Positions 1 through 7,283 of a stretch of 12,107 nucleotides of DNA are shown in pieces; within the stretch, counting starts at the first letter, position 1, and each line of letters begins with the position of its first letter. Both the position numbers and the translations under genes were made by a program. The notes beneath the pieces were generated by a model that was not told the origin of the DNA, made no database searches, and was given only the letters and a program-made list of their open reading frames with translations. The stretch spans positions 6,317 to 18,423 of the forward strand of contig DTVC01000051.1 of assembly GCA_012963775.1 (NCBI GenBank), written 5' to 3'. The stretch is from Candidatus Pelagibacter sp. Lineage in GTDB: Bacteria; Pseudomonadota; Alphaproteobacteria; Pelagibacterales; Pelagibacteraceae.

Positions 1-307
1 AAAAGTTTTCAAAAAATGTGCTGCTTGCCATTCAATAAATAAAGATGGAAAAAATAAAATAGGTCCAAAATTATATAATGTGGTTGGAAGAGCTACAGGA
101 GCTACTTCTGACTATAAATACTCAAAAGCACTTATATCTTACAGCAAAACTTGGACATTTGAAGAGTTGAATGGTTTCTTAATTAAACCTGCTAAATGGA
201 TAAAAGGTAATAAAATGGGATTTGCAGGACTTAAGAATGATAAGGATAGAGCTTCAGTGATTTTATATTTAAATCAAAATAGTGATAATCCACAACCTTT
301 ACCTTAA
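1..307 (+). CDS. Class I cytochrome c, partial (5' end outside window)
   Basis: This is the C-terminal 101 codons of a soluble electron-carrier cytochrome c; the frame is open from base 2 and the 5' end lies upstream. The haem-binding CAACH motif is at bases 17-31. It is followed by IGPKLYNVVGR, the usual GP-L-VGR stretch after the haem motif. The axial methionine is in NKMGFAGL (Met codon at 215-217), and the end matches the DRA-VI-YL helix of mitochondrial-type cytochrome c/c2. Such proteins carry electrons between the bc1 complex and terminal oxidases in the periplasm or on the membrane face. Whether it has a signal peptide or an N-terminal membrane anchor (CycM type) cannot be seen. It converges on argF with only 4 bp between the stop codons. 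Confidence 0.9.
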   Translation, partial: KVFKKCAACHSINKDGKNKIGPKLYNVVGRATGATSDYKYSKALISYSKTWTFEELNGFLIKPAKWIKGNKMGFAGLKNDKDRASVILYLNQNSDNPQPLP

Positions 308-311
308 TTGT

Positions 312-1244
312 TTATAATTTATTTAAACAGTACAATAAAATACTTTTCTGTAAATGATATCTATTAGTTGCTTGTTGCCATACAATAGAGTTTTTCCCAT
401 CAATAATTTCTGAGGTAACTTCTTTTCCTCTGCTTGCAGGTAAACAATGTAAAAAAATAAAATCTTTTTTTGCAAATTTTGTTAGACTTTTGTTTATCTG
501 AAAATTTTTAAAATCTTTAAGCTTCTTTTTTTTATTAACTTTGTCATTTATACTGATAAACTTGTCAGCAAACACGGCATCTGCTTGAAAGATTGCTTTT
601 TTTGGATCATTAAAAAATTTTATTTTGCTATTTTTTCTATTTATAATTTTTAAAGTGTTTTTGCTAGGAGGATATTTTTTTGGTGAAGCAATATTTAATT
701 TAAACGAAAATTTAACTGATGCCTCAACCAAGCTATTCAAAACATTATTTGTATCACCAATCCAACATAGCTGAAGTTTTGATACTGGTTTTTTTTTAAT
801 TTCTTCTATAGTAAAAATATCAGAAAGGATTTGAGTTGGATGTCCTGAAACAGAGAGTCCATTAATGATTGGAATTTTTAAATATTTTTTAAACTTTTTA
901 AGTTTTATATCAGAGTCTGTTCTTAACATAAAAACATCACCATAGTTTGAAATAATTTTTGCAGTATCGTGTATGGACTCGCCACCTTCTCCAAAATGTA
1001 ACTCATCTTTTCTTAAGTTAAGTGCTCCTCCGCCAAGTTGTCTTATAGCTAAATAAAAACTTAATCTTGTTCTTAAACTAGATTTTTCGAACATTTGAAC
1101 TAAAAATTTACCTTTAAGAGGCATATCCTTGTCAGGGACTAATGAATTTAAGTTTTTTCTTTTTGTTTTTCTTTTTTTTGCATCATTAATTATTTTTCTT
1201 AAATTTGTAGCAGGAATATCAATTAAATTTATAAAATGATTCAT
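312..1244 (-). CDS. argF: Ornithine carbamoyltransferase (ArgF)
   Basis: Transfers the carbamoyl group of carbamoyl phosphate to ornithine, making citrulline in cytosolic arginine synthesis. The 310 residues match the family length. The carbamoyl-phosphate loop is SSLRTR (residues 55-60, usually STRTR). GESIHDTAK is at 88-96, HPTQ at 135-138 (usually HPCQ) and the catalytic HCLPA at 266-270, followed by RG-EV, IDG-NSIVWQQA and NRYHLQK. The ornithine loop, normally D-x-W-x-S-M-G, reads DKFISIN at 227-233: the Asp and Ser are kept but Met-Gly is changed. The gene starts 3 bp after the argD stop, so the two are almost certainly cotranscribed. Its identity as a transcarbamoylase is certain. Ornithine as the substrate is very likely given adjacent argD, although the altered loop leaves a small doubt. 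Confidence 0.92.
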   Translation of the reverse strand: MNHFINLIDIPATNLRKIINDAKKRKTKRKNLNSLVPDKDMPLKGKFLVQMFEKSSLRTRLSFYLAIRQLGGGALNLRKDELHFGEGGESIHDTAKIISNYGDVFMLRTDSDIKLKKFKKYLKIPIINGLSVSGHPTQILSDIFTIEEIKKKPVSKLQLCWIGDTNNVLNSLVEASVKFSFKLNIASPKKYPPSKNTLKIINRKNSKIKFFNDPKKAIFQADAVFADKFISINDKVNKKKKLKDFKNFQINKSLTKFAKKDFIFLHCLPASRGKEVTSEIIDGKNSIVWQQATNRYHLQKSILLYCLNKL

Positions 1245-1247
1245 AAA

Positions 1248-2414
1248 TTATTTATATTCATTACAAGTTTTATTAATTATTTTGATACCTTCATCAATTT
1301 CTTCTTTGCTAACTATTAATGAGGGGAAAAGTCTAATTACATTCTCACTTGCTTTTACTACAATCAATTTATTCTTTAAAAGTAAACTAATAAATTTTGA
1401 TGGATCATCATGCATTTTGATCCCAATCATAAGTCCTCTTCCTCTAACTTCTAATATTAATTCTGGAAAATCCTTTTGAACTTCATTTAATTTTAATAAA
1501 AAATATTTTGAAACTTCATTAAGATGTTCTTCAAAACCTTTTTTGGTCATTATATCTAAAACTACATTTGCAAGTGACATTGCAAGAGGAGATCCAGCAA
1601 ATGTTGAGCCATGGCTTCCAATACCCATTGAATTTGCTATTTTTTTCGTAAATAAACAACCCCCTACCGGGTAACCTCCTGCAACTGCCTTTGCAAAAGG
1701 TACAATATCTGGCTTGATGTTAGAATACTGATAGGCAAAAAACTTGCCACTTCTAAAGTAGCCACTTTGAATTTCATCGCAAATTAGAAGAATATTTTTT
1801 TCATCACAAAGCTTTCTCAGTCCTTGTAAGCAATGATTTGGAATAACTTTAATTCCAGATTCACCAAGAATACTTTCACAAAGAATTGCACAAGTTTTAT
1901 CTGTAATTTTTTCATTCATTTCATCATGATTGCCAAACTCAAAATGATCAAAATTATTTAACAAAGGAAAACCTTCGGTATGTTTTGGATTATTTCCAGC
2001 AGAAATTGTTCCGATTGTTCTTCCGTGAAAGCTGTTTTTTATACATAAAATTCTATTTTTTTCTTTTTGGCCTATTGAATAAAAATATTTAACGGCTGCT
2101 TTAATTGCTAGTTCGGTTGCTTCTGCGCCTGAATTTTGAAATCCAACTGCATCAAAACCTGTAAGCTTACAAATCCTTTCTGCAAATTTTTCTTGCTCTT
2201 GAATTAAAAATAAATTACTTAAATGCCATGGTTTTTCTGAATTTGATTTCATCGCTTTAACTAACGCTTGATGGTTATGTCCTAATGCATTAACAGCGAT
2301 TCCTTGCACAAAATCTAAATATTTCTCATTTTTATCATTGTACAAATAACTTCCTTTTCCAGAGATAAAATTCTCTTTTACAGATCTTGCATATGTTCCT
2401 AAAACGTAGCTCAT
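1248..2414 (-). CDS. argD: Acetylornithine aminotransferase (ArgD)
   Basis: A class III, PLP-dependent aminotransferase that interconverts N-acetylglutamate semialdehyde and N-acetylornithine using glutamate. The same enzyme often also serves as succinyldiaminopimelate aminotransferase in lysine synthesis. Of 388 residues, visible features are the phosphate-binding NSGAEATE (94-101), SFHGRTIGT (128-136), the cofactor aspartate in ICDEIQSG (Asp213) and the Schiff-base lysine in PFAKAVAGGYPVGG (Lys242). HGSTFAGSPLA follows at 268-278 and RGRGLMIG at 324-331. Family length is about 390-406, so it is full length. The DEIQSGYFRSG segment differs slightly from the common DE-QTG-GRTG but keeps the Gln and Gly. 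The gene lies 11 bp after the permease gene and 3 bp before argF, giving an argD-argF pair in one transcription unit. Confidence 0.95.
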   Translation of the reverse strand: MSYVLGTYARSVKENFISGKGSYLYNDKNEKYLDFVQGIAVNALGHNHQALVKAMKSNSEKPWHLSNLFLIQEQEKFAERICKLTGFDAVGFQNSGAEATELAIKAAVKYFYSIGQKEKNRILCIKNSFHGRTIGTISAGNNPKHTEGFPLLNNFDHFEFGNHDEMNEKITDKTCAILCESILGESGIKVIPNHCLQGLRKLCDEKNILLICDEIQSGYFRSGKFFAYQYSNIKPDIVPFAKAVAGGYPVGGCLFTKKIANSMGIGSHGSTFAGSPLAMSLANVVLDIMTKKGFEEHLNEVSKYFLLKLNEVQKDFPELILEVRGRGLMIGIKMHDDPSKFISLLLKNKLIVVKASENVIRLFPSLIVSKEEIDEGIKIINKTCNEYK

Positions 2415-2425
2415 TATTTTTTTGA

Positions 2426-3235
2426 TTAAGATTTTATCTTGTAACCTTTTTTATACAACAAATACGCTATATACCAAATTATGATTGACAAAATTGTTAA
2501 ATACATCAAACCAAATGTGATAGATCCATCCATATTATTTATAAATGAATATCGAAAGCCATCTATCATGTGGAAAAAAGGATTATAGTAACTTAGAGTT
2601 TTTAATAATTCCGGCAGTCTATCTACTGAATAAAAAGTACCTGAAAGAAAAGATAATGGAACAATAATAAAGTTTGTTACAGTTGCCATATGATCAAATT
2701 TATCTGCCCAAAGTCCAGCAATAAATCCAGCGGCTCCCATTATGAAAGAACTTAAAAATAAATATAGAATAAAAACAACATAATTTTTTATTTCTATTTC
2801 AATAATTAACGAAAAAACAATTATTGAAATAATTGATATTGTTAATGCTCTTGTTACTGAAGCAAAAATTATTGATAAACTTACTTCTCCTGCTGAAAGT
2901 GGAGCACCAATTAAATCAACTATATTCCCCATAACCTTTCCCATCAATAAAGAAGAAGATGAATGTGAAAATGCTTGTTGAATTACTTGCATTGCAATTA
3001 ATCCTGGTGCCAAAAATTCTATGAACGGCACTCCTAAAACATCAGATCTTTCATTTCCAATTGCTATAGAAATGACTAATAAAAATAATATTGCAGTAAC
3101 TATTGGTCCAATAATTGTCTGTCCAAATACGTTCAAAAACCTTAGTGTTTCTTTTGTATATAGTGAGTATGCTCCTACCCAATTAATACCAAATCTTCTT
3201 ATTCCAATTTGATATTTGTTCTTTAATTCAACCAT
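2426..3235 (-). CDS. ABC-2 type transporter permease (YadH-like)
   Basis: An integral inner-membrane permease of the ABC-2 family, 269 residues. Predicted membrane segments lie near residues 37-59, 73-90, 118-147, 151-175, 187-202 and 239-261, giving the usual six-span layout. The motif GLWADKFDHMA (174-184), then a hydrophobic stretch with PLSFLSGTFYSVDRLP (193-208) and YNPFFHMIDGFRYSF (217-231), is the ABC-2 signature region shared with YadH and NodJ-like permeases. These work with a separate ATPase to move drugs, lipids or polysaccharides. No partner ATPase is adjacent; the only ATPase in the window is lptB, whose known permeases are LptF/G, a different family. It is the first gene of a minus-strand unit with argD and argF, 11 bp ahead of argD. 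The substrate cannot be inferred. Confidence 0.85.
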   Translation of the reverse strand: MVELKNKYQIGIRRFGINWVGAYSLYTKETLRFLNVFGQTIIGPIVTAILFLLVISIAIGNERSDVLGVPFIEFLAPGLIAMQVIQQAFSHSSSSLLMGKVMGNIVDLIGAPLSAGEVSLSIIFASVTRALTISIISIIVFSLIIEIEIKNYVVFILYLFLSSFIMGAAGFIAGLWADKFDHMATVTNFIIVPLSFLSGTFYSVDRLPELLKTLSYYNPFFHMIDGFRYSFINNMDGSITFGLMYLTILSIIIWYIAYLLYKKGYKIKS

Positions 3236-3342
3236 GAGTTATTCATAAACTTTTTTATTAATAATTGTGAAAAAAACGAAGAAAATCCTTGTAAAAGTAA
3301 ATGTATTATGTGTATCTGCATTTAGTTGTAATAAAATTTAAT

Positions 3343-3348
3343 TATACT
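3343..3348 (+). promoter_or_regulatory. Candidate -10 box for gcrA
   Basis: TATACT (5 of 6 matches to TATAAT) ends 12 nt before the gcrA ATG at 3361. No good -35 hexamer is seen at 15-18 bp; TTTAGT at 3321-3326 is the nearest and is poor. Initiation 6-8 nt downstream would leave a 5' leader of only a few bases, which fits the absence of a Shine-Dalgarno sequence before this ATG. Such hexamers are common by chance in 72% AT DNA. Confidence 0.3.
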
Positions 3349-3360
3349 AAATATAGTATT

Positions 3361-3855
3361 ATGAGTTGGACTGACGAAAAAGTAGCTATACTTAAGGAAC
3401 TTTGGGGCAAGGAAAAAACTGCTAGCCAAATCGCTGAGGTTATTGGAGGAATAAGTAGGAATGCTGTAATCGGCAAAGCTCATAGATTAAATCTTTCTGC
3501 AAAAATAAAGCAAAGAGTATCTGCATCAAATCAAAGAAATAATATTAAATATGAAGAAAAAGGTTTTCAAAAACGTGGAAGAAGAAGCAAATTTAAATCA
3601 CTGCTTATTGGTAGAGATTTTGAACCAGCTAAAAATTTACATTTAGAAGAACTAACTGATCAAACATGTAAATACATGGAAGGTCATCCAAATGAATCTG
3701 ATGCTTCGTTTTGCGGAAGAAAGACTGTAGAAAAATTTAGTTATTGTCCTCTTCATTTAATGTTAGTTTTTACTCCGAGAAACAAAAAAGAAGATCTCAG
3801 TGATAAAGAAGATGAAATTCCTAAATTTATAGAAAAAAAAATAGAATCAGCCTAA
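3361..3855 (+). CDS. gcrA: GcrA family cell-cycle regulator
   Basis: GcrA is an alphaproteobacterial transcription regulator that binds the housekeeping sigma factor-RNA polymerase and, in Caulobacter, acts at promoters methylated at GANTC by CcrM. The 164-residue product opens with MSWTDEKVAILKELW, the characteristic GcrA start, followed by a helix-turn-helix: TASQIAEVIGG (20-30) and the recognition helix SRNAVIGKAHRLNL (32-45). A basic linker follows (KRGRRSKFK, 71-79), then a C-terminal module with Cys103, Cys118, Cys129 and His132, the Cys/His pattern usual in this family. The tail is acidic and lysine-rich. The frame is open upstream to an ATG at 3301, but the 20 extra residues do not resemble GcrA and the MSW start is conserved, so 3361 is chosen. 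The gene stands alone, divergent from the permease and convergent with the SDR gene. Confidence 0.93.
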   Translation: MSWTDEKVAILKELWGKEKTASQIAEVIGGISRNAVIGKAHRLNLSAKIKQRVSASNQRNNIKYEEKGFQKRGRRSKFKSLLIGRDFEPAKNLHLEELTDQTCKYMEGHPNESDASFCGRKTVEKFSYCPLHLMLVFTPRNKKEDLSDKEDEIPKFIEKKIESA

Positions 3856-4126
3856 AAATTTATAATTTTGTCATTTGCTTATTGAATTTCTCCCCGCTCA
3901 AATCTCCATTATCATAGAGTTTTTGTTAGTTGATTTATTTGATTTATAAAATTTATGTTTAAGTATTTATTGTTTCCAACAAACTCGGTTTTTCTTCATT
4001 TCTAATTGATAGAATTATCATTTTGATTTGATTTAATTAATTTCTAGTACGATTGTTCTAGAACCTCATACATTACAAATTTGAAAATAAAGTAAAAAAA
4101 ATAAATAATATAGTTTATTTTAATAT
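3856..4126. other. Convergent intergenic region, no gene recognised
   Basis: These 271 bp between the stops of gcrA and the SDR gene form the longest non-coding stretch in the window. It is very AT-rich, with one less AT-rich patch near 3889-3910. Small inverted repeats are visible: TTGTT/AACAA around a 3-nt loop (3970-3982), followed by a short T-run at 3989-3993, and TTCTAG/CTAGAA with a 10-nt loop (4042-4063). Either could assist termination, but the stems are short and AT-rich. I see no tRNA, no convincing ORF and no recognisable riboswitch. Confidence 0.5.
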
Positions 4127-5086
4127 TTAATTTGAATTTAAATCTCTTTTTGAATATTGACCAGCCTCTTTCCACATATAACAATATTTTTCTACTTCTT
4201 TTTCAAACTTGAGTTTGCAGTTATATCCAATATCCAAATTTGATTTATAATTACCTGATAATATAGAATCATGTTTTAATAATTTTAATTGATCTAAAGT
4301 TAATAGTGGTTTTGGCAATAATTGAAAAAACATTGCCATAATTTTTGCAATAGTTAAAGGTATAGGAATTAATAATTTTTTTTTATCAATTAATTTTAAA
4401 AGTTTTTGAAGAATTTCATTAAAAGTCATTTCTTGTGGACCAACACATTCTATAATTTCAGAACAAATATTTTTATTAATTATTTGCAAAATTATTTCTG
4501 CTAACTCTGAACAATGTATAGGAGTAAATTTTGTTTCACCCTTATAATAAAGAGGAAAAAAAGGAAGTCGGTTTAATAAAGTCATAAATTGAGTTGTAAA
4601 ATTATCGTCCACTGAATATACAATTGAAGGTCTTAGAATTGTTGTTTTATAAAAATTTAATTTAATTTCTTTTTCTCCCTCTAATTTACTTCTAGCGTAT
4701 TTACTATCTTGAGCATTTTCTATTCCAAGAGCAGATATGTGAATAAATTGCTCAATGTTATTTTGTTTGCAAATTTTTGAAATGATGGAAGGAAAATTGA
4801 CATGAATATTTTGGAAAGTATTGTTTCTTTTTTCAAATAATATTCCAATTAAGTTTATGCATATATCTTTGTTTTTTAATAAGTAATTTAGCTTTTCTTC
4901 ATCAAAAATATTTTCTTCAATAACATCCAAATATCCTGGATTTCCTTGAGTTTTTAACACATACCCTTTTTGGTGAAGATTTCTTGTAACTGCAGTCACC
5001 ATATGATTATTTTTGGTAAGCCTCCTAATCAAATGACGACCTATTTGACCTGATCCACCGAATACTAGAATATTTTTTCCTTTCAT
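4127..5086 (-). CDS. NDUFA9-like atypical SDR NAD(P)-binding protein
   Basis: A 319-residue Rossmann-fold protein of the atypical short-chain dehydrogenase/reductase group related to the complex I accessory subunit NDUFA9. The N-terminal dinucleotide-binding motif is GGSGQIGRHL (10-19), followed by VTRN (33-36) and INLIGILFE (77-85). The HISALG segment (116-121) carries the usual Ser, and YARSK (130-134) supplies the Tyr-x-x-x-Lys pair. TTILRPSIVYS (148-158) and the FTPIH-SELAE region (187-197) are typical of NDUFA9-type proteins. In alphaproteobacteria these homologues are annotated as complex I NDUFA9 subunit family proteins. A soluble oxidoreductase or a chaperone-like role in complex I or quinone metabolism cannot be separated by sequence alone. 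The gene is divergent from rnd with only 15 bp between start codons. Confidence 0.8.
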   Translation of the reverse strand: MKGKNILVFGGSGQIGRHLIRRLTKNNHMVTAVTRNLHQKGYVLKTQGNPGYLDVIEENIFDEEKLNYLLKNKDICINLIGILFEKRNNTFQNIHVNFPSIISKICKQNNIEQFIHISALGIENAQDSKYARSKLEGEKEIKLNFYKTTILRPSIVYSVDDNFTTQFMTLLNRLPFFPLYYKGETKFTPIHCSELAEIILQIINKNICSEIIECVGPQEMTFNEILQKLLKLIDKKKLLIPIPLTIAKIMAMFFQLLPKPLLTLDQLKLLKHDSILSGNYKSNLDIGYNCKLKFEKEVEKYCYMWKEAGQYSKRDLNSN

Positions 5087-5101
5087 ATATAAATATTTTA
5101 A
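5087..5101. promoter_or_regulatory. 15-bp divergent start region between SDR gene and rnd
   Basis: The two opposing ATG codons are separated by 15 A/T-only bases. Facing right, TATAAA (5088-5093) could be a -10 box for rnd, 8 nt before its ATG. Facing left, TAAAAT (complement of 5095-5100) could be a -10 box for the SDR gene. No convincing -35 elements are visible. If used, either promoter gives an essentially leaderless transcript and its upstream half lies within the opposite gene. The alternative is that real promoters sit deeper within the coding sequences. Confidence 0.3.
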
Positions 5102-5713
5102 ATGAATTTAGATATTAAATTACACAAACATGACTTACCAGATGATTTAAAACTAGGCAACACAATTGCAGTTGATTGTGAAATGGGCGGTTTAAATATT
5201 AAACGTGATCCTCTATGCTTAGTTCAAATATCAGCTGGAAACTCAGATGCTCATATTGTTCAACTGGATAGAAACAACTATAAAGCGCCAAATCTAGTTA
5301 AAATTCTTGAAGATAAAAAAGTCAAAAAAATTTTCCATTTTGCTAGAGCTGATCTAACTTTTATCTCTTACCATTTAAAAATTAATGTTCAAAATATAAA
5401 TTGCACAAAAATAAAATCAAAACTTTCAAGGACTTACACTGATCGTCATAGTCTAAAAGATTTGATAAAAGAATTTGTAGGAATAGATGTTAGCAAACAA
5501 CACCAAGCATCAGACTTTGGAGGAGAACTCAGTCAAGCTCAATTAAAATATTGTGCTAATGATGTAATTTATTTACATAAAATTAATGATGCTTTAGATA
5601 AAATATTAACCAGAGAAAATAGAATGAAACTTTATGAAGATACAATAAAATTTGTACAAACTAGAGTGGATCTTGATCTTGCTTCATTTAAAGAAGATAT
5701 TTGGTCTCACTAA
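5102..5713 (+). CDS. rnd: RNase D-like 3'-5' exonuclease
   Basis: A DEDDy-type 3'-5' exonuclease of 203 residues. Exo I is IAVDCEMGGL with Asp25 and Glu27. Exo II is FHFARADLTFI with Asp84. Exo III is YCANDVIYLH with Tyr150 and Asp154. All metal-binding and catalytic residues are therefore present. At about 200 residues it is the short alphaproteobacterial form that lacks the C-terminal HRDC domains of E. coli RNase D (about 375 residues). The likely role is 3' trimming of tRNA precursors or other structured RNA in the cytosol. It is the first gene of an rnd-kdsD-lptC-lptB unit and its TAA overlaps the next ATG by 1 nt. The same gene order before kdsD and lpt genes is common in alphaproteobacteria, which supports the identification. 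Confidence 0.87.
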   Translation: MNLDIKLHKHDLPDDLKLGNTIAVDCEMGGLNIKRDPLCLVQISAGNSDAHIVQLDRNNYKAPNLVKILEDKKVKKIFHFARADLTFISYHLKINVQNINCTKIKSKLSRTYTDRHSLKDLIKEFVGIDVSKQHQASDFGGELSQAQLKYCANDVIYLHKINDALDKILTRENRMKLYEDTIKFVQTRVDLDLASFKEDIWSH

Positions 5714-6696
5714 TGAAAAAAATAAATTTTAAAGAAATAGCAAAAGATGTTATTGAAACTGAAATTAAATCTTTAAAAAAACTCAAATTAAATATTAATA
5801 AATCATTTGATAAAGTCGTAGAAGCCATACTAAGTTGTAAAAATGGTAAAGTTATAATATCTGGGGTAGGTAAATCAGGAATTATTGGCAAAAAAATTTC
5901 TTCAACATTTGCCTCAGTTGGTATTCCTTCTTTTTTTATTGAAGCAAGTGCATGCTCTCATGGTGATTTAGGTCAAATAAGTTCAAATGATGTTTTAATT
6001 CTTATTAGTTTTAGTGGAGAAACGGCAGAACTACAAAATATAATTCAATACGCAAACAGAAATAAAAGAATTATTTTGATAGGAATTGTGTCAAAAAAAA
6101 ATTCTCTTTTATATAAATCTTCTGACATAAAATTATTAATTCCTAATGTTGTTGAGGCTGGACCGGGAAATATATTGCCAACATCATCTACCATCGTTCA
6201 ATTAGCTATTGGAGATGCGTTAGCTATAGCAACCATGAAATATAGAAAATTTGATAAACTAGATTTTAAGAAATTTCATCCAAGTGGAAGCTTGGGAAGT
6301 AAATTAAAAACTGTAGAGGATTTGATGATTACTGGTAAAAAAAACATACCTTTTATAAATGAGAATACTAAAATTAAAATAGCTTTGAAGACAATGTCAC
6401 AAAAAAAATTAGGAATATTAATCGCAAAAAACTCAAGAGGCTTTAGCACTGGCATAATCACAGATGGTCAACTTCGTAGAGCTACACAAAAATTAACTGA
6501 TATTAGCAATTATTTAGTGAAAAAAATTATGACAAAAAATCCTATTTCAGTTCATAAAGATATTTTAGCTGCTCAAGCTTTATCTATTATGAATTCAAAT
6601 AAAATTACAAGTCTTTGTGTTCATAAAGGAAAAAATAAATACAAGACTATTGGTATTTTGCATATACACAATGTATTGAGCAAAAATATCCAGTAA
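5713..6696 (+). CDS. kdsD: D-arabinose 5-phosphate isomerase (KdsD/KpsF)
   Basis: Interconverts ribulose 5-phosphate and arabinose 5-phosphate, the first committed step towards Kdo for the LPS inner core. The 327 residues match E. coli KdsD (328). A SIS sugar-isomerase domain covers about 40-185, with GVGKSG (51-56), SHGDLG (82-87), SFSGETAEL (99-107), VVEAGPGNILPTSST (146-160) and FHPSGSLG (188-195). Aligned from memory, Lys54, Glu106, Glu148 and His189 correspond to the proposed E. coli active-site residues. Two CBS domains follow, about 205-262 and 271-325. The frame is open to a TTG at 5701, but the ATG at 5713 forms a TAATG junction with the rnd stop and gives the conserved length, so it is preferred. 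The next gene follows with no spacer. Confidence 0.93.
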   Translation: MKKINFKEIAKDVIETEIKSLKKLKLNINKSFDKVVEAILSCKNGKVIISGVGKSGIIGKKISSTFASVGIPSFFIEASACSHGDLGQISSNDVLILISFSGETAELQNIIQYANRNKRIILIGIVSKKNSLLYKSSDIKLLIPNVVEAGPGNILPTSSTIVQLAIGDALAIATMKYRKFDKLDFKKFHPSGSLGSKLKTVEDLMITGKKNIPFINENTKIKIALKTMSQKKLGILIAKNSRGFSTGIITDGQLRRATQKLTDISNYLVKKIMTKNPISVHKDILAAQALSIMNSNKITSLCVHKGKNKYKTIGILHIHNVLSKNIQ

Positions 6697-7281
6697 ATGA
6701 TTTTTAAAAAAGTAATCCAAATTTTAATAATTTTATTAATAATATTAATTTCTTATTTGGTATTGAATATTTATTTTTTTGATAAAAAAGATATTTCTGA
6801 TTTAGATTTGAACGAAAATTTAGTTATAGAAGAAGATAATTTAAATTTTGACAATGTAATGGAAAATTTAGAATATAAATCTTCTGATAAGTCTGGAAAT
6901 AATTATATAATTAAAGCGAAGAAGGGGAAAGTAAATCTCGAAAAAGAAAATCTATTAATTTTAGAAGATGTTTATGGAGAAATTAAACTTGTAGGAAAAT
7001 CAACTATATATATATATTCTAATTTTGCGCAATATAATAGGAATAATTTTGATACTAGGTTTTATCAAAATGTATTAGTAAATTATGAAGATAAAAGATT
7101 TAATTGTGATAATTTAGATTTATTTTTTAAGGATAATTTTGGATCAATGTATAACAATATTGTATTTGTGGATGAAAATACTCAAATTAATGCAGATCAA
7201 GTTAATATGAATTTATTAAATGGTGATATAAATATTAAAATGTTTCAGGAAGAAAAAAAGATAAAAATTTTAAAAAAATAA
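6697..7281 (+). CDS. lptC: LPS export protein LptC-like
   Basis: A 194-residue protein placed between kdsD and lptB, where lptC normally lies. It has one N-terminal membrane segment (about 6-27) after a short basic start, with no clear signal-peptidase site. This fits LptC, a bitopic inner-membrane protein, better than secreted LptA. The rest looks like a beta-jellyroll: short alternating strands, with LEYKSSDKSGNNYIIKAKKG (47-66) resembling the LptC start, where the sequence is read as a lipid precursor path. In the family this domain accepts LPS from LptB2FG and passes it to the periplasmic LptA bridge. Length matches E. coli LptC (191). The sequence is weakly conserved, so the call rests on topology, size and context. 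The ATG directly abuts the kdsD TAA. No separate lptA follows. Confidence 0.75.
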   Translation: MIFKKVIQILIILLIILISYLVLNIYFFDKKDISDLDLNENLVIEEDNLNFDNVMENLEYKSSDKSGNNYIIKAKKGKVNLEKENLLILEDVYGEIKLVGKSTIYIYSNFAQYNRNNFDTRFYQNVLVNYEDKRFNCDNLDLFFKDNFGSMYNNIVFVDENTQINADQVNMNLLNGDINIKMFQEEKKIKILKK

Positions 7282-7283
7282 AA

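Noticed and set aside
310..328. Inverted repeat GTTTA/TAAAC between the cytochrome c and argF stops, considered as a bidirectional terminator
   Set aside because: A 5-bp, nearly all-AT stem with a 9-nt loop is expected by chance here and has no proper T-tract.
3301..3360. Upstream in-frame ATG that would lengthen GcrA by 20 residues
   Set aside because: The extra residues do not resemble the family, while MSWTDEK at 3361 is the conserved GcrA start and has a -10-like box in this very stretch.
3889..3910. Patch CTCCCCGCTCAAATCTCC considered as a T-arm/acceptor end of a tRNA or split tmRNA
   Set aside because: The bases flanking the TCAAAT-like loop do not pair as a T stem and no matching acceptor strand or tag sequence was found.
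5701..5712. TTG start giving a KdsD four residues longer
   Set aside because: The ATG at 5713 forms a TAATG junction with rnd and gives the conserved start and length.
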